A stretch of 64,000 nt of DNA from Cellulomonas sp. Root485 (GTDB lineage Bacteria > Actinomycetota > Actinomycetes > Actinomycetales > Cellulomonadaceae): contig NZ_LMFC01000003.1 of assembly GCF_001426705.1 (NCBI RefSeq), positions 512,841 to 576,840 on the forward strand, written 5' to 3'. Under the pieces are notes generated by a model. That model saw only the letters and a list, made by a program, of their open reading frames with translations, was not told the origin of the DNA and did not search any database. Within the stretch, counting starts at the first letter, position 1. Each line of letters begins with the position of its first letter. Positions 1-8,292 of this stretch are shown here, in pieces. The position numbers and the translations under genes were made by a program.

Positions 1-368
1 GCCACGTCGCGCAGCCCGTGCACCACGACGCCGAGCTCGACCCGCGTCCGCCACGACGTCCGCGCAGCCAGCGCCCCCGACCAGAGCGTCAGGTGCACCA
101 GCAGGACCAGGAGCATGACGACGCCGAGCGCGGGCGGGTCGCCCGCGACCACCCCCGCCCCGGCCCCCAGGACGACGAGCGCGGCCAGGCCCAGCCCCGG
201 GATCACCACGGTCGCGACGACCAGCGCGACGAGCCCGGCGACGAGCAGCGGGTGGGGCCGGGACCCGGCGAACGCGACCAGCAGGGTCGCCGCACCGAGC
301 AGGCCGGCCACCCCGCGCACCGACCAGGCAGGCAGCGGTCGGACCAGCTCGACGGTCACCTCGCTCAT
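1..368 (-). CDS. Membrane protein, N-terminal part (cut by window edge)
   Basis: The frame opens with MSEVTVELVRPLPAWSV and stays open to the window edge, giving about 122 residues of an incomplete protein. Residues 15-95 are strongly hydrophobic (GLLGAATLLVAFAG, LVAGLVALVVATVVI, VVMLLVLLVHLTLW), enough for three or four membrane helices, and a more polar stretch follows. Its ATG overlaps the stop of the DUF58 gene by 4 nt (ATGA), so it is the fifth visible gene of the MoxR operon. Loci of this kind often carry another membrane partner or a transglutaminase-like protein here, but the visible part does not show which. No family can be assigned. Confidence 0.75.
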   Translation of the reverse strand, partial: MSEVTVELVRPLPAWSVRGVAGLLGAATLLVAFAGSRPHPLLVAGLVALVVATVVIPGLGLAALVVLGAGAGVVAGDPPALGVVMLLVLLVHLTLWSGALAARTSWRTRVELGVVVHGLRDV

Positions 369-1636
369 CGCGCCGCCCCCGCCCTGCGCTGGGCCCGCCG
401 CGCCAGCGACGCGAGCGCGACGTGCGGCTGCTCCCGCCACGTCACCAGCTCGACGTCGAGGTCCGCCAGCTCGGCCAGCCGGTCCTCGCGGGCCATCCGG
501 ATCATCCGCAGCGCGAGCCGCTCCCGGTCCCCGAGGTGACGCTCGCGCAGGGTCGGCAGCACGTCGACGGCGACCACCCGGTGCCCGGCGCGTCGCCACA
601 CGGACGCGACGAGGGCGGCCTCGTCGTCGAGGAACGTGGAGAAGAGCATCACCAGCGCGCCCGACGGGATCTGCGGGGCACGCAGGCGGCGCAGCGGGTC
701 GCCCTCGGGCCGCGTCAGGGCCAGGGCGTGCCGGATGCGGTCGAGCTGTCGTCGCCCCCCGCCGGGTGGGAGCGGCCGGCGCACCGCGCCGAGGTCGTCG
801 AGCCCCACCCGGTCGCCGAGGTTGAGGAAGCCCTGCGCGGCCGACGTGGCCGCCTGCCGGGCGAGGTCGAGCGAGGTCGGCTCGTCGGCCTTCGGCGGGA
901 TCGAGCCGCGCCACGTCATCGGGTCGGGGCCGACGTCGTCACGGGAGTCGACGACGAGCACGACGACCGCCTCCGCGAGCGCGTGCTCGCGCCGGACGTA
1001 GAGCTCGTGCAGGTCAGGGGCCCGCCGCGCGGTGACGCGCCAGTCGATGCGCCGCAGCCGGTCGCCGGGCGCGAACGGGTGCACGTCACGCAGCCCGCCG
1101 CCCTCGCCTGGCCGCCGCGACTCGTGGGCGCCGGTCAGCCCGCGCAGCCGCGGCGGCAGGGGCAGATCGCCCAGCGGGCGCGGCGCGGGCAGCACGAGGG
1201 CCGAGCGGGATGCCGACGGGCTCGGCTCGGACACGCTCGCGGCACCGGGCCCGACGCCCTGCACGTCGACGAGGGCGAGCTCCTGCGGCCCGGTGCGGAC
1301 GGTGCGCACGACCATCGGGAGCCGCCGCGTGCCGTCGACCAGCACCCACGCGTCGAACAGCACGCGCGACCCGCGGCGGGCTCCGAGGAGCACGCCCGAC
1401 GGGGACGCGACGACCACCTCCGCCGGCAGCGCCCCGGCGGTCGGCGGCGCGTCCGACGCCTCCAGCCGCACGGTCGGGGCCACCGACGGCCGCCGGCGCC
1501 AGTCCCGCATCCCCGCGACCAGCGGCGCTGCACCGAGCACGGCGACGTCCGGGCGCCCGAGCAGGGCGCCGAGCACCACCAGCGCCAGGCCGGCGGCGAC
1601 CCCGGCCGTCGCCGCGCGCGAGCGCACCCAGGTCAT
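365..1636 (-). CDS. DUF58 domain membrane protein of the MoxR operon
   Basis: This 423-residue protein starts with two membrane helices (about residues 8-45). It then carries the DUF58 signature around residue 195, a Gly-Asp-x-Leu-x-x-Ile-Asp-Trp-Arg segment (GDRLRRIDWRVTARR), followed by a von Willebrand A-like strand (VVVLVVDSRDDV). DUF58 proteins are thought to act with MoxR ATPases in assembling or maturing envelope or secreted complexes; the substrate here is unknown. I chose the ATG that overlaps the MoxR stop by 4 nt. A longer frame upstream has an Arg-rich, non-natural N-terminus and is rejected. The gene is coupled to the membrane gene downstream by a second ATGA overlap. Confidence 0.9.
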   Translation of the reverse strand: MTWVRSRAATAGVAAGLALVVLGALLGRPDVAVLGAAPLVAGMRDWRRRPSVAPTVRLEASDAPPTAGALPAEVVVASPSGVLLGARRGSRVLFDAWVLVDGTRRLPMVVRTVRTGPQELALVDVQGVGPGAASVSEPSPSASRSALVLPAPRPLGDLPLPPRLRGLTGAHESRRPGEGGGLRDVHPFAPGDRLRRIDWRVTARRAPDLHELYVRREHALAEAVVVLVVDSRDDVGPDPMTWRGSIPPKADEPTSLDLARQAATSAAQGFLNLGDRVGLDDLGAVRRPLPPGGGRRQLDRIRHALALTRPEGDPLRRLRAPQIPSGALVMLFSTFLDDEAALVASVWRRAGHRVVAVDVLPTLRERHLGDRERLALRMIRMAREDRLAELADLDVELVTWREQPHVALASLARRAQRRAGAAR

Positions 1637-2625
1637 AGGCGTCGCGCCGTCGTCGGGCCCGCGACGCGGGTCAGCACGTCGGCGACGACCCCCTGCGGCG
1701 CGGCGCCCGTCGCCCACGCCTGCGGGGTCAGCGAGAGCCGGTGCGCCAGCGCGGGCACGGCCACGGCCTTGACGTCCTCGGGCGTCACGAAGTCCCGGCC
1801 GGACAGCACCGCGAGCGACCGCGCGACGAGCACCAGCGCCTGCGACCCGCGCGGCGAGGCACCCACCTCGACGGCGTCGTGCGCGCGGGTGGCCGCCGCG
1901 AGGTCGACGCAGTACCGCAGGATGTCGGTGTCGACCGTCACGGCCTCGACGCCCGCCTGCATCGCGCGCAGCGTGGCGGCGTCGACGACGGTCCGCACGG
2001 ACCCCATCTCCTGGCGCCGTGCGAGCCGACGGGTCAGCACGTCGACCTCGGCGTCGCGCTCGGGGTAGCCGACCGCGACGCGGACCATGAACCGGTCGAG
2101 CTGCGCCTCCGGCAGCGGGTACGTGCCCTCGTACTCGACGGGGTTCGACGTGGCCACCACGTGGAACGGGTCGGGCAGCTGGTACGTCTCACCGTCGACG
2201 GTGACCTGCCGCTCCGCCATCGCCTCCAGCAACGCGGACTGCGTCTTCGGGGCGGTCCGGTTGATCTCGTCGGCGAGGAGCAGCCCGGCGAAGACCGGGC
2301 CGGGCCGGAACGCGAACGACGCCGTCGCCGGGTCGAACACGCTCGACCCCGTGATGTCCGACGGCAGCAGGTCGGGCGTGCACTGCACCCGCCGGAACGC
2401 GAGGCCCAGGGCGGTCGCCAGGCTCCGGGCCGCCAGCGTCTTGCCCAGTCCGGGCACGTCCTCGAACAGCACGTGACCGCCGCCGAGGATGGCCGCGAGC
2501 GCGACCTTCAGGGGCTCGCGCATGCCGACGACGAGCGTCGCGACCTCGTCGAGCACCGCGCTCCCGCGGTCCGCGACCTGCGCGACGGTCAGGGTGGTGG
2601 GTTGCTGGGCGAACTGATCGGTCAT
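1633..2625 (-). CDS. MoxR-type AAA+ ATPase
   Basis: A 330-residue AAA+ ATPase of the MoxR group. The Walker A loop EDVPGLGKT ends at residue 63, the Walker B acid pair lies in LLLADEINR (residues 116-123), and sensor 1 is in VVATSNPVEYEGTYPLPEAQ near residue 160. Length and motifs are typical of the family. MoxR ATPases act as chaperone-like motors and are commonly encoded beside DUF58 and DUF4129 proteins, as here. Both ends overlap their neighbours by 4 nt (ATGA), so translation of the five genes is probably coupled. No operon promoter is obvious in the sequence. Confidence 0.95.
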   Translation of the reverse strand: MTDQFAQQPTTLTVAQVADRGSAVLDEVATLVVGMREPLKVALAAILGGGHVLFEDVPGLGKTLAARSLATALGLAFRRVQCTPDLLPSDITGSSVFDPATASFAFRPGPVFAGLLLADEINRTAPKTQSALLEAMAERQVTVDGETYQLPDPFHVVATSNPVEYEGTYPLPEAQLDRFMVRVAVGYPERDAEVDVLTRRLARRQEMGSVRTVVDAATLRAMQAGVEAVTVDTDILRYCVDLAAATRAHDAVEVGASPRGSQALVLVARSLAVLSGRDFVTPEDVKAVAVPALAHRLSLTPQAWATGAAPQGVVADVLTRVAGPTTARRL

Positions 2626-3107
2626 GAGAGGGGGCTCCCAGCGTCGTCGTCGGTCGGTGTGCGCCTCGGTCCGAGGCGGTCGAGCACGTCCAGGGTGTGC
2701 CGCAGGTCGGCGACGCTCGGCAGCGGCGAGCGCGTGCGGGTCAGGGTGCGGTGGGCCCGCGCGCCGAGGACCTGCTCGATGTCGGCGTCGTCGATCGAGC
2801 GTCCGTGCCGCGCGAGCCTGCTCCGCGCCACGTCGCGCAGCTGCCGCAGGGCACGCTCACCGACCCGCCCGTCCCGGCCGACCATCGCCCACGCCAGGTC
2901 CTGCACCTCGCCGCGAGCGCCGTGCCGACGGTCGTAGTGCCTTCGGTCCCAGGCGGGATCGGGTGCCCCGTCCAGCCGTGTGAGCAGCAGCACGACCGCC
3001 GCCACGAGCAGACCGACGAGGGCCGAGGACGCCACCGTGAGCCCTCCCGCGAGGCACGCGACGGCGCCGACGAGGAACCCCAGGGGCGGCCGCCAGTCCC
3101 ACCTCAT
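2622..3107 (-). CDS. Two-helix membrane protein of the MoxR operon
   Basis: A 161-residue protein beginning MRWDWRPPLGFLVGAVACLA. Two hydrophobic helices (about residues 8-45) are followed by an Arg/Asp-rich cytosolic part with AHRTLTRTRSPLPSVADLRHTLDVLDRL near the C-terminus. The ATG overlaps the stop of the DUF4129 gene, and its own stop overlaps the MoxR start. The same frame stays open upstream but is Arg/Gly-rich there and lies opposite DUF4129 coding, so the short form is preferred. Proteins of this shape often sit between DUF4129 and MoxR genes in actinobacteria. No enzymatic motif is visible; a structural partner of the MoxR complex is an inference. Confidence 0.75.
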   Translation of the reverse strand: MRWDWRPPLGFLVGAVACLAGGLTVASSALVGLLVAAVVLLLTRLDGAPDPAWDRRHYDRRHGARGEVQDLAWAMVGRDGRVGERALRQLRDVARSRLARHGRSIDDADIEQVLGARAHRTLTRTRSPLPSVADLRHTLDVLDRLGPRRTPTDDDAGSPLS

Positions 3108-3823
3108 GCGTCGTCCGCCCGCCGGGTCAGGTCGTCGGCGATCGCCGCGAGGCTGGTGCGGGCCTGGTCGACGTCGCGGGGCGTGAGGACATGCTCGGAG
3201 TATCGCGCTGCCAGGTACAGGTCCAGCAGGACGCGCGTCGCCCCGGGGTCCGCCCGCGTCGCGTCGAGGACCTCGACGGTGAACTCCGTGGCCGTCTGCG
3301 CTCGGTCTCGCACCAGCCCGCTGCGCTCCGCCGACGCCTCCAGCGCCACCCACGCCGCGATCACCGCGTCGCCGGGCGGCACCTCCTCGTCGAGCACCTG
3401 CGCCGCCCGCTTCACACCCTCGCGCAGCGCCGGGGTCGCGCCGTCCTGGACGTCCCCGGTGAGCTCGACGTCCGGGTCGGCGGCATCGGTGTCGTGCGGT
3501 GCCCGCTGGTCCAGCATCCGACGGATCCACCGGACCAGAAGCCCGAGCGCGACGGCCAGCAGCAGCGCGGCGACGAACAGGGCGACCAGGTAGATCCACC
3601 GTTGGGTCTGCAGCGGCACCTGGTCGCCGTCGAGCGCCTGCTCGACGGGCACCGGCGTCCCGGTGGTCGTCGGCGGCGCGAACGTGGGGATCACGAACGG
3701 GCCGCCCTCCGCGTTCCGCTGCACCAGCCGGAACGGCCCGGCCAGCGCGGACCCGATCACCGCGACGACGACGAACGCACCGACCAGCAGCACCGCACCG
3801 GGCCTGCGCGTCTGCGTCGCCAC
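3104..3823 (-). CDS. DUF4129 domain membrane protein
   Basis: A 239-residue protein read from a GTG with a good Shine-Dalgarno (GAGGAG, 5 nt upstream). It has an N-terminal helix (VLLVGAFVVVAVIGSALA), an extracytoplasmic segment, a second helix near residue 90 (YLVALFVAALLLAVALGLLV) and a C-terminal cytosolic DUF4129-like region ending in LYLAARYSEHVLTPRDVDQA. DUF4129 is found at the end of transglutaminase-like envelope proteins and as a separate gene beside MoxR/DUF58. It is the first gene of the visible operon and is coupled to the next by an ATGA overlap. A longer frame upstream reads through unrelated DNA and is discounted. Confidence 0.85.
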   Translation of the reverse strand: MATQTRRPGAVLLVGAFVVVAVIGSALAGPFRLVQRNAEGGPFVIPTFAPPTTTGTPVPVEQALDGDQVPLQTQRWIYLVALFVAALLLAVALGLLVRWIRRMLDQRAPHDTDAADPDVELTGDVQDGATPALREGVKRAAQVLDEEVPPGDAVIAAWVALEASAERSGLVRDRAQTATEFTVEVLDATRADPGATRVLLDLYLAARYSEHVLTPRDVDQARTSLAAIADDLTRRADDA

Positions 3824-3873
3824 GGGGCTCCTCGTCGTCGGGGACCGACGGGGTGTACGCCGGTGCGCACAGG

Positions 3874-4221
3874 CTACTGACCGGAGAGGCTCAGCCCGCC
3901 GTCTCGCGGACCAGCGCGGCCAGCCGCCAGCGCACCGAGGATCTGCACCCACGCGGCGGACTTGCGACCGACCACGTGCCCCGGTGAGGAGATCTGCGGC
4001 CAGCGGGCCCAAGCGGGCAGCGCCTCGTAGGGCTCGACAGGCGCTGCGAACGCGCCGAGCGGCATCGCCGCCGTCCAGAGCGCGACGAGGTCGTCGGGGC
4101 TTCCGGTCAGCGTGACGCCGAGCCGGCACTCCAGCCACGGCGGTGCCGTCGGCACGAGCTCGAGCCACTGCGCGAGCCGTTCGGCGTCGCGCTCGTCGTC
4201 CTCGTGAGCTCCCTGCGTCAT
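3874..4221 (-). CDS. Hypothetical protein, possibly frameshifted near its C-terminus
   Basis: A 115-residue frame starting MTQGAHEDDERDAERLAQW with no family I recognise. Third codon positions are almost all G/C until about position 3940, then become mixed (GCT, GGT, CGA). From that point the +1 frame regains perfect G/C third positions and reads SVRWRLAALVRETAG before a TGA at 3891-3893, which looks like the natural end. Either the sequence carries a 1-2 nt indel or the gene really ends in the poorer frame. It lies alone between the MoxR operon and the DoxX gene on the same strand. A small soluble protein is all that can be said. Confidence 0.5.
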   Translation of the reverse strand: MTQGAHEDDERDAERLAQWLELVPTAPPWLECRLGVTLTGSPDDLVALWTAAMPLGAFAAPVEPYEALPAWARWPQISSPGHVVGRKSAAWVQILGALAAGRAGPRDGGLSLSGQ

Positions 4222-4289
4222 GAGGGGCAGTCCTGCCCTCGTCGGATCGCGAGCTATCGGCAGCTGGGACGGGTCGGCGCGGCTCGGTG

Positions 4290-4664
4290 TCAGAACGCGT
4301 ACGGACCGAACCGCCCCCACGCGACGAACAGCGCCAGCGCGAGCAGCACCACGTTCAGCACGACCATCGGCCTCTCGTTGCGCCGCACGTGCGTGGTGAT
4401 CGCGCCGACCATGACGAGGGCCAGACCGACGGCGGCGATGGGCACCAGCACCGGCGCGACGTCCAGCACGGCGGGCAGGATCAGGCCGATCGCGCCCAGC
4501 ACCTCGGCGACCCCGATGGCCTTGATCACCGACGGGCTGAAGTCCTCGGTCCAGCCCAGCCCCGCCGCGGCGAGCTTCTCCTTCGACTGCGTGATCTTCA
4601 GCAGGCCGGTGGCGAGGAACGCGAGGGCGAGCAGGGCGGCGGCGATCCACAGGGCGAAGTTCAT
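4290..4664 (-). CDS. DoxX-like four-helix membrane protein
   Basis: A 124-residue integral membrane protein with four hydrophobic helices, starting MNFALWIAAALLALAFLATG. The motif FLATGLLKITQSKEKL followed by VAEVLGAIGLILP is the DoxX-like pattern (helix 1, Lys, then Glu-x-x-Gly in helix 2). The ATG has a GGAAGAG ribosome binding site. Members are small membrane proteins of loosely defined redox or stress role, and no substrate can be read from the sequence. It is monocistronic by spacing, about 68 nt before the next minus-strand gene. Confidence 0.85.
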   Translation of the reverse strand: MNFALWIAAALLALAFLATGLLKITQSKEKLAAAGLGWTEDFSPSVIKAIGVAEVLGAIGLILPAVLDVAPVLVPIAAVGLALVMVGAITTHVRRNERPMVVLNVVLLALALFVAWGRFGPYAF

Positions 4665-4815
4665 GGGCTCTTCCGACGAGGGGGAGGGACGCGGGTCGAC
4701 CGGTCGCCGCTGGAGCCGAGGCCGGGACCGTCGCGCGCAGCCTAGGGCCTCGCGTTCTCGGTCCTACGACTCCGCCCATCCCGGTCCACCTGCGAGCTGA
4801 CCGACGCGTACCGCC

Positions 4816-5331
4816 TCAGGACGACAAGCGCTTGCGCGCACGACGGGCGTGCTCGGCCGCCTGCGCTCGCACCCGCCGCGACCGCCCGTCGACCGCGAGC
4901 GCATCCAGCACCGCGAGCTGGCCGCCGTCGCGCGCGACCCTCCGCTGGAGCCAGTCCGACCACTGCTCGACGTCCAGCTCGTCCGGGCCGACACCCTCGC
5001 CCGCGACCCGCCTCGCGATCCCCACCTCGCGCGCCCTCCAGCGCGCGAACCCCCGCCGGTCCGCAGGGAGGGCCCACACCCATCGGTCCTGCTCGGCCTC
5101 GTCGACGGCCTCGACCATCTGCAGGACGATGCTCACCGCGATGCCCTCGTTCGGCTCGAGACCGACGAGCCGGAGCAGCACCGGATTCGCCTCGGGGCGA
5201 CGCAGCGCCTCGTCGTAGAGCGGCCAGCGTCCGTGCTCGTCGTCGTCGACGGCGTCCGGCGGGACGTCCATCCCGACGACCGAGGCGAGCGCCGTGAGGG
5301 CGTCGAGAAGTGCGGCGTCCTCACTCCGCAT
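4816..5331 (-). CDS. Hypothetical protein divergent from purB
   Basis: A 171-residue soluble protein starting MRSEDAALLDALTALASVVG. It is rich in Glu, Arg and Trp (DRWVWALPADRRGFARWRAREVG, then EQWSDWLQRRVARDGGQLAVLDALAV), with an Arg-rich C-terminus ending RARKRLSS. Codon use matches the rest of the window. The start lies 64 nt from the divergent purB start, so the two may share a promoter region. I do not recognise a family; it has no membrane segment and no obvious catalytic motif. A regulatory or house-cleaning role would be guesswork. Confidence 0.65.
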   Translation of the reverse strand: MRSEDAALLDALTALASVVGMDVPPDAVDDDEHGRWPLYDEALRRPEANPVLLRLVGLEPNEGIAVSIVLQMVEAVDEAEQDRWVWALPADRRGFARWRAREVGIARRVAGEGVGPDELDVEQWSDWLQRRVARDGGQLAVLDALAVDGRSRRVRAQAAEHARRARKRLSS

Positions 5332-5395
5332 GCCCGACCTCCCTCGGTCCCGGACACGGCCGATCCCGTCCTGCCCGCTCTGGGATGATGCCTCC

Positions 5396-6823
5396 ATGAC
5401 CTCCCCCGCACGTGTCCGGCTCGCGGACGTCACCCCGCACATCGCCCTCGGCCCACTCGACGGCCGGTACCGTGCCGCCGTCGCGCCGCTGGTCGACCAC
5501 CTGAGCGAGGCGGCGCTGAACCGGGAGCGGGTGCACGTCGAGGTCGAGTGGCTGATCCACCTGACGGCGAACGGAGTGGTCCCGGGTGCCCCGGCGCTGA
5601 CGGACGAGGACGTGGCGTACCTGCGGGAGGTCGTCGCGACGTTCGGGCCCGACGAGGTGGCGGAGCTGGCGGCGATCGAGAAGATCACCGTGCATGACGT
5701 CAAGGCCGTCGAGTACTTCCTCAAGAGCCGGCTCGCGGCTGCGCCGGAGGGGTCGGCGCTGCGTGAGGTCGGGGAGCTGGTCCACTTCGCGTGCACCAGC
5801 GAGGACATCAACAACCTCTCGTACGCGCTGATGGTCCGCGGTGCCGTGCAGGATGTCTGGGCGCCGGCGGCGACGGCGCTCGTCGACCAGGTGGCCGAGC
5901 TCGCGCGGTCGCTGAAGGACCAGCCGATGCTCGCCCTGACGCACGGGCAGCCGGCGACGCCGACGACGCTGGGCAAGGAGCTGGCCGTACTCGCGCACCG
6001 GCTGCGGCGCCAGCTCACGCGGATCGGCGGCGACGAGTACCTGGGCAAGCTCAACGGCGCGACCGGCACGTACGGGGCGCACGTCGTCGCGGTGCCGGGT
6101 GCGGACTGGCCGGCCGTCAGCAAGGCGTTCGTCGAGCACCTGGGACTGACCTGGAACCCGCTGACCACGCAGATCGAGTCGCACGACTGGCAGGCCGAGC
6201 TCTACGCGGACGTGGCGCGGTTCAACCGGGTGCTGCACAACCTGGCGACGGACGTCTGGACGTACATCTCCCGCGGGGTCTTCATCCAGATCCCGGTGGC
6301 GGGGGCGACGGGCTCGTCGACGATGCCGCACAAGGTCAACCCGATCCGGTTCGAGAACGCCGAGGCCAACCTCGAGCTGTCGAGCGCGCTGCTGGACACC
6401 CTGGCCAGCACGCTGGTGACCAGCCGGCTGCAGCGCGACCTGACGGACTCCACGACGCAGCGCAACATCGGCCCGGCGTTCGGGCACTCGCTGCTGGCCA
6501 TCGACAACGTGGCGCGCGGGTTGCGCGCGCTGTCCGTCGACGAGGCGCTGCTGGCGCGGGAGCTCGACGAGAACTGGGAGGTCCTCGGCGAGCCCGTCCA
6601 GTCGGCCATGCGCGCCGCCTCCGTGGCGGGGGTCACCGGCATGGAGAACCCGTACGAGCGGCTCAAGGAGCTGACCCGTGGCCGGCGCCTGACGGCCGCG
6701 GACATGCGCGAGTTCATCGGCAGCCTCGGGCTTCCCGACGACGTCGCCGCGCGGCTGGCCGAGCTCACTCCTGCGTCGTACACCGGGCTCGCGGACTCCC
6801 TCGTGGCCTACCTCGACGCCTGA
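5396..6823 (+). CDS. purB: Adenylosuccinate lyase
   Basis: This enzyme catalyses two fumarate-releasing steps of purine synthesis: SAICAR to AICAR, and adenylosuccinate to AMP. The 475-residue protein has the superfamily signature GSSTMPHKVNPIRFENAEAN at about residues 305-323 and the N-terminal GPLDGRYRAAVAPL typical of the longer E. coli-type PurB. FACTSEDINNLSYALM and LTHGQPATPTTLGKELAV are the other two conserved blocks. I chose the ATG giving MTSPARVRLADVTPHIALG; a longer open frame upstream overlaps the divergent gene and looks non-coding. A 12-bp hairpin follows the stop. The gene stands alone. Confidence 0.97.
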   Translation: MTSPARVRLADVTPHIALGPLDGRYRAAVAPLVDHLSEAALNRERVHVEVEWLIHLTANGVVPGAPALTDEDVAYLREVVATFGPDEVAELAAIEKITVHDVKAVEYFLKSRLAAAPEGSALREVGELVHFACTSEDINNLSYALMVRGAVQDVWAPAATALVDQVAELARSLKDQPMLALTHGQPATPTTLGKELAVLAHRLRRQLTRIGGDEYLGKLNGATGTYGAHVVAVPGADWPAVSKAFVEHLGLTWNPLTTQIESHDWQAELYADVARFNRVLHNLATDVWTYISRGVFIQIPVAGATGSSTMPHKVNPIRFENAEANLELSSALLDTLASTLVTSRLQRDLTDSTTQRNIGPAFGHSLLAIDNVARGLRALSVDEALLARELDENWEVLGEPVQSAMRAASVAGVTGMENPYERLKELTRGRRLTAADMREFIGSLGLPDDVAARLAELTPASYTGLADSLVAYLDA

Positions 6824-6835
6824 GCAGGCCCGATA

Positions 6836-6881
6836 CACCCGTTCGGCGGCACCGTCCAGTCCAGGCTAGGCCGAACGGGTG
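6836..6881 (+). terminator. Hairpin downstream of purB
   Basis: Perfect 12-bp arms CACCCGTTCGGC and GCCGAACGGGTG separated by 22 nt begin 13 nt after the purB stop. There is no T-tract and the loop is long. It may be a weak terminator or an RNA hairpin in the leader of the following gene. Confidence 0.5.
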
Positions 6882-7020
6882 AACGATCGACTCCTTCCGG
6901 GCATCTTCTGTCGACGCACGAGCAGAAGAGGAACCGTTTCGACGGAACCGCTCCCAGGCCGTCTGACCTGCGATTTCATCCGAAAGGGTGATCGCTCCTG
7001 GACAGGTGCCCGGTATGCCC

Positions 7021-7034
7021 TGCACAATCGTGCA
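7021..7034. promoter_or_regulatory. Short dyad upstream of the unknown gene at 7087
   Basis: The sequence TGCACAATCGTGCA has 5-bp arms around AATC. It lies about 55 nt upstream of the start, in a locally AT-richer region, and could be an operator. No -35/-10 pair is convincing nearby. Confidence 0.3.
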
Positions 7035-7086
7035 CCGACCGGTCTGAAACATCCGGTTCACCCCTTTTCTGGCAAGGATGCCCATC

Positions 7087-7950
7087 GTGACGCTCATGCA
7101 GAAGGCGATCACGCCAGCGCTCACCCGCGCGCACCTCACCGCGGGCCATGACCGTCTGGCGGGGTACGTGGTGCGTGCCGAGGACGTCGCTTTCGCGACG
7201 ACCCCGGCTCAGCTGTTCGAGGTGCACGGACTCGGGTACGAGGGTTCGCCCTTCAGCCCGTACGACCGCTCGATCGACGTCCTGCGCTTCGAGTCATCCC
7301 CCCAGCTCCAGTACCGCGACGTGCCCGGCTACATCCTCCCGCTGTGGTGGCTCCGCCACTCGCGCATCCCCCCGGGCGCGGAGCTGATCCGCATCTACGA
7401 CAACGGGACCTCCACGCTCCTGGCGCGCTACGGCGACGTCGGCGCCGGCTGGACGGTCACGCAGCTGGGTGCCCCCCGCCCGTCGCTCGCGTCCCTCTCC
7501 CGCTGTGTCGGTCCCGTCGCCAAGTGGCACGGCGCCTACCTCGAGGCCGACGTCGTCGACAGCGGCCACACGGTCGTCCTCGCCCTGGCCAACCCGCCGC
7601 TCGCGGAGACCGGCTTCCACCAGTCGCCGTCGGGTCGCTGGTACCGCCGCGTCGCCCGCGAGGACGTCACGGAGCTGTTCGAGCTGGACCTCACGGCCCG
7701 CTGGAACGGCCTCAGCGTCCGCGTCGTCGACCAGTGGCAGGACGCCCAGCGCTACGTCGTCGCCCGCATCTCCCACCTCGGCGACGACATCGAGCGCGCC
7801 GAGCGGCTCCACCTCACCCGTGTCGAGGCCGGCGTGTACGAAGGCATCGTCTATGCCGCCGAGCTCACCGACATCCAGACCAACCAGGTGGTCCCCCACA
7901 CCTGGGCCCCCGGGCCTGCTGCCCCCCAACAGCAGGTGGTGCGCTCCTGA
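7087..7950 (+). CDS. Conserved-looking protein of unknown function
   Basis: A soluble 287-residue protein with no family I can name. It is rich in Trp, Tyr and His, with blocks such as RDVPGYILPLWWLRHSRIPP, LIRIYDNGTSTLLARYGDVG and GRWYRRVAREDVTELFELDL, and ends in a Pro/Gln-rich tail. No signal peptide or membrane helix is visible. I chose GTG at 7087 because AAGGA lies 8 nt upstream. An in-frame ATG nine bases earlier would place the Shine-Dalgarno against the start. A strong terminator follows. It stands alone between purB and a toxin-antitoxin pair. Confidence 0.75.
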   Translation: MTLMQKAITPALTRAHLTAGHDRLAGYVVRAEDVAFATTPAQLFEVHGLGYEGSPFSPYDRSIDVLRFESSPQLQYRDVPGYILPLWWLRHSRIPPGAELIRIYDNGTSTLLARYGDVGAGWTVTQLGAPRPSLASLSRCVGPVAKWHGAYLEADVVDSGHTVVLALANPPLAETGFHQSPSGRWYRRVAREDVTELFELDLTARWNGLSVRVVDQWQDAQRYVVARISHLGDDIERAERLHLTRVEAGVYEGIVYAAELTDIQTNQVVPHTWAPGPAAPQQQVVRS

Positions 7951-8015
7951 GCGCGCCGCTCCGAGGGTTCCGTAACCAGGGTCACGTCGCCGACGTGATG
8001 TGACCCTCACGGGAC

Positions 8016-8067
8016 GCGTGCCGGGCCTGGCCCTCCCCCCCGTCCAGGCCCGGCACGCTCTTTCTCT
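8016..8067 (+). terminator. Strong intrinsic terminator
   Basis: Perfect 15-bp arms GCGTGCCGGGCCTGG and CCAGGCCCGGCACGC flank a 13-nt C-rich loop and are followed by TCTTTCTCT. It ends transcription of the unknown gene before the toxin-antitoxin promoter. Confidence 0.9.
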
Positions 8068-8071
8068 GCGG

Positions 8072-8089
8072 TGATACCAGCAGGTATCA
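8072..8089. promoter_or_regulatory. Operator dyad of the toxin-antitoxin operon
   Basis: TGATACC-AGCA-GGTATCA has perfect 7-bp arms and ends 8 nt before the antitoxin ATG. Its position over the likely promoter or transcription start fits autorepression by the ribbon-helix-helix antitoxin, with or without the toxin as co-repressor. Confidence 0.65.
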
Positions 8090-8097
8090 TCGCGCGC

Positions 8098-8292
8098 ATG
8101 GCGATGACTCTGCGGCTCCCCGACGACGTGCAGGACGCACTGCGGGAGACGGCGGACCGCGAGGGACGCTCGATGCAGGCGGTCGTCATCGAGGCCGTGC
8201 GCGTCTACACGGCGGACCGGAACCGGCGGCGCGACGAGGCTGTTGCCCGCCTGGTCCGCGACCACGCCGCCACGCTCGACCGGCTCGCGTGA
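8098..8292 (+). CDS. Ribbon-helix-helix antitoxin (partner of Doc-like toxin)
   Basis: A 64-residue protein starting MAMTLRLPDDVQDALRETAD. The N-terminal strand MTLRLPDD followed by two short helices (REGRSMQAVVIEAVRVY) is the ribbon-helix-helix DNA-binding fold of CopG/Arc-type antitoxins; the basic C-terminal half would wrap the toxin. Its stop overlaps the toxin GTG by 4 nt, which would help keep antitoxin and toxin in proportion. A 7-bp dyad just upstream is the likely operator. A short frame extending further upstream reads through the dyad and is rejected. Confidence 0.9.
   Translation: MAMTLRLPDDVQDALRETADREGRSMQAVVIEAVRVYTADRNRRRDEAVARLVRDHAATLDRLA

Noticed and set aside
5321..6838. 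505-codon minus-strand frame opposite purB
   Set aside because: Shadow of purB, with no motif and Arg/Val/His-rich composition.
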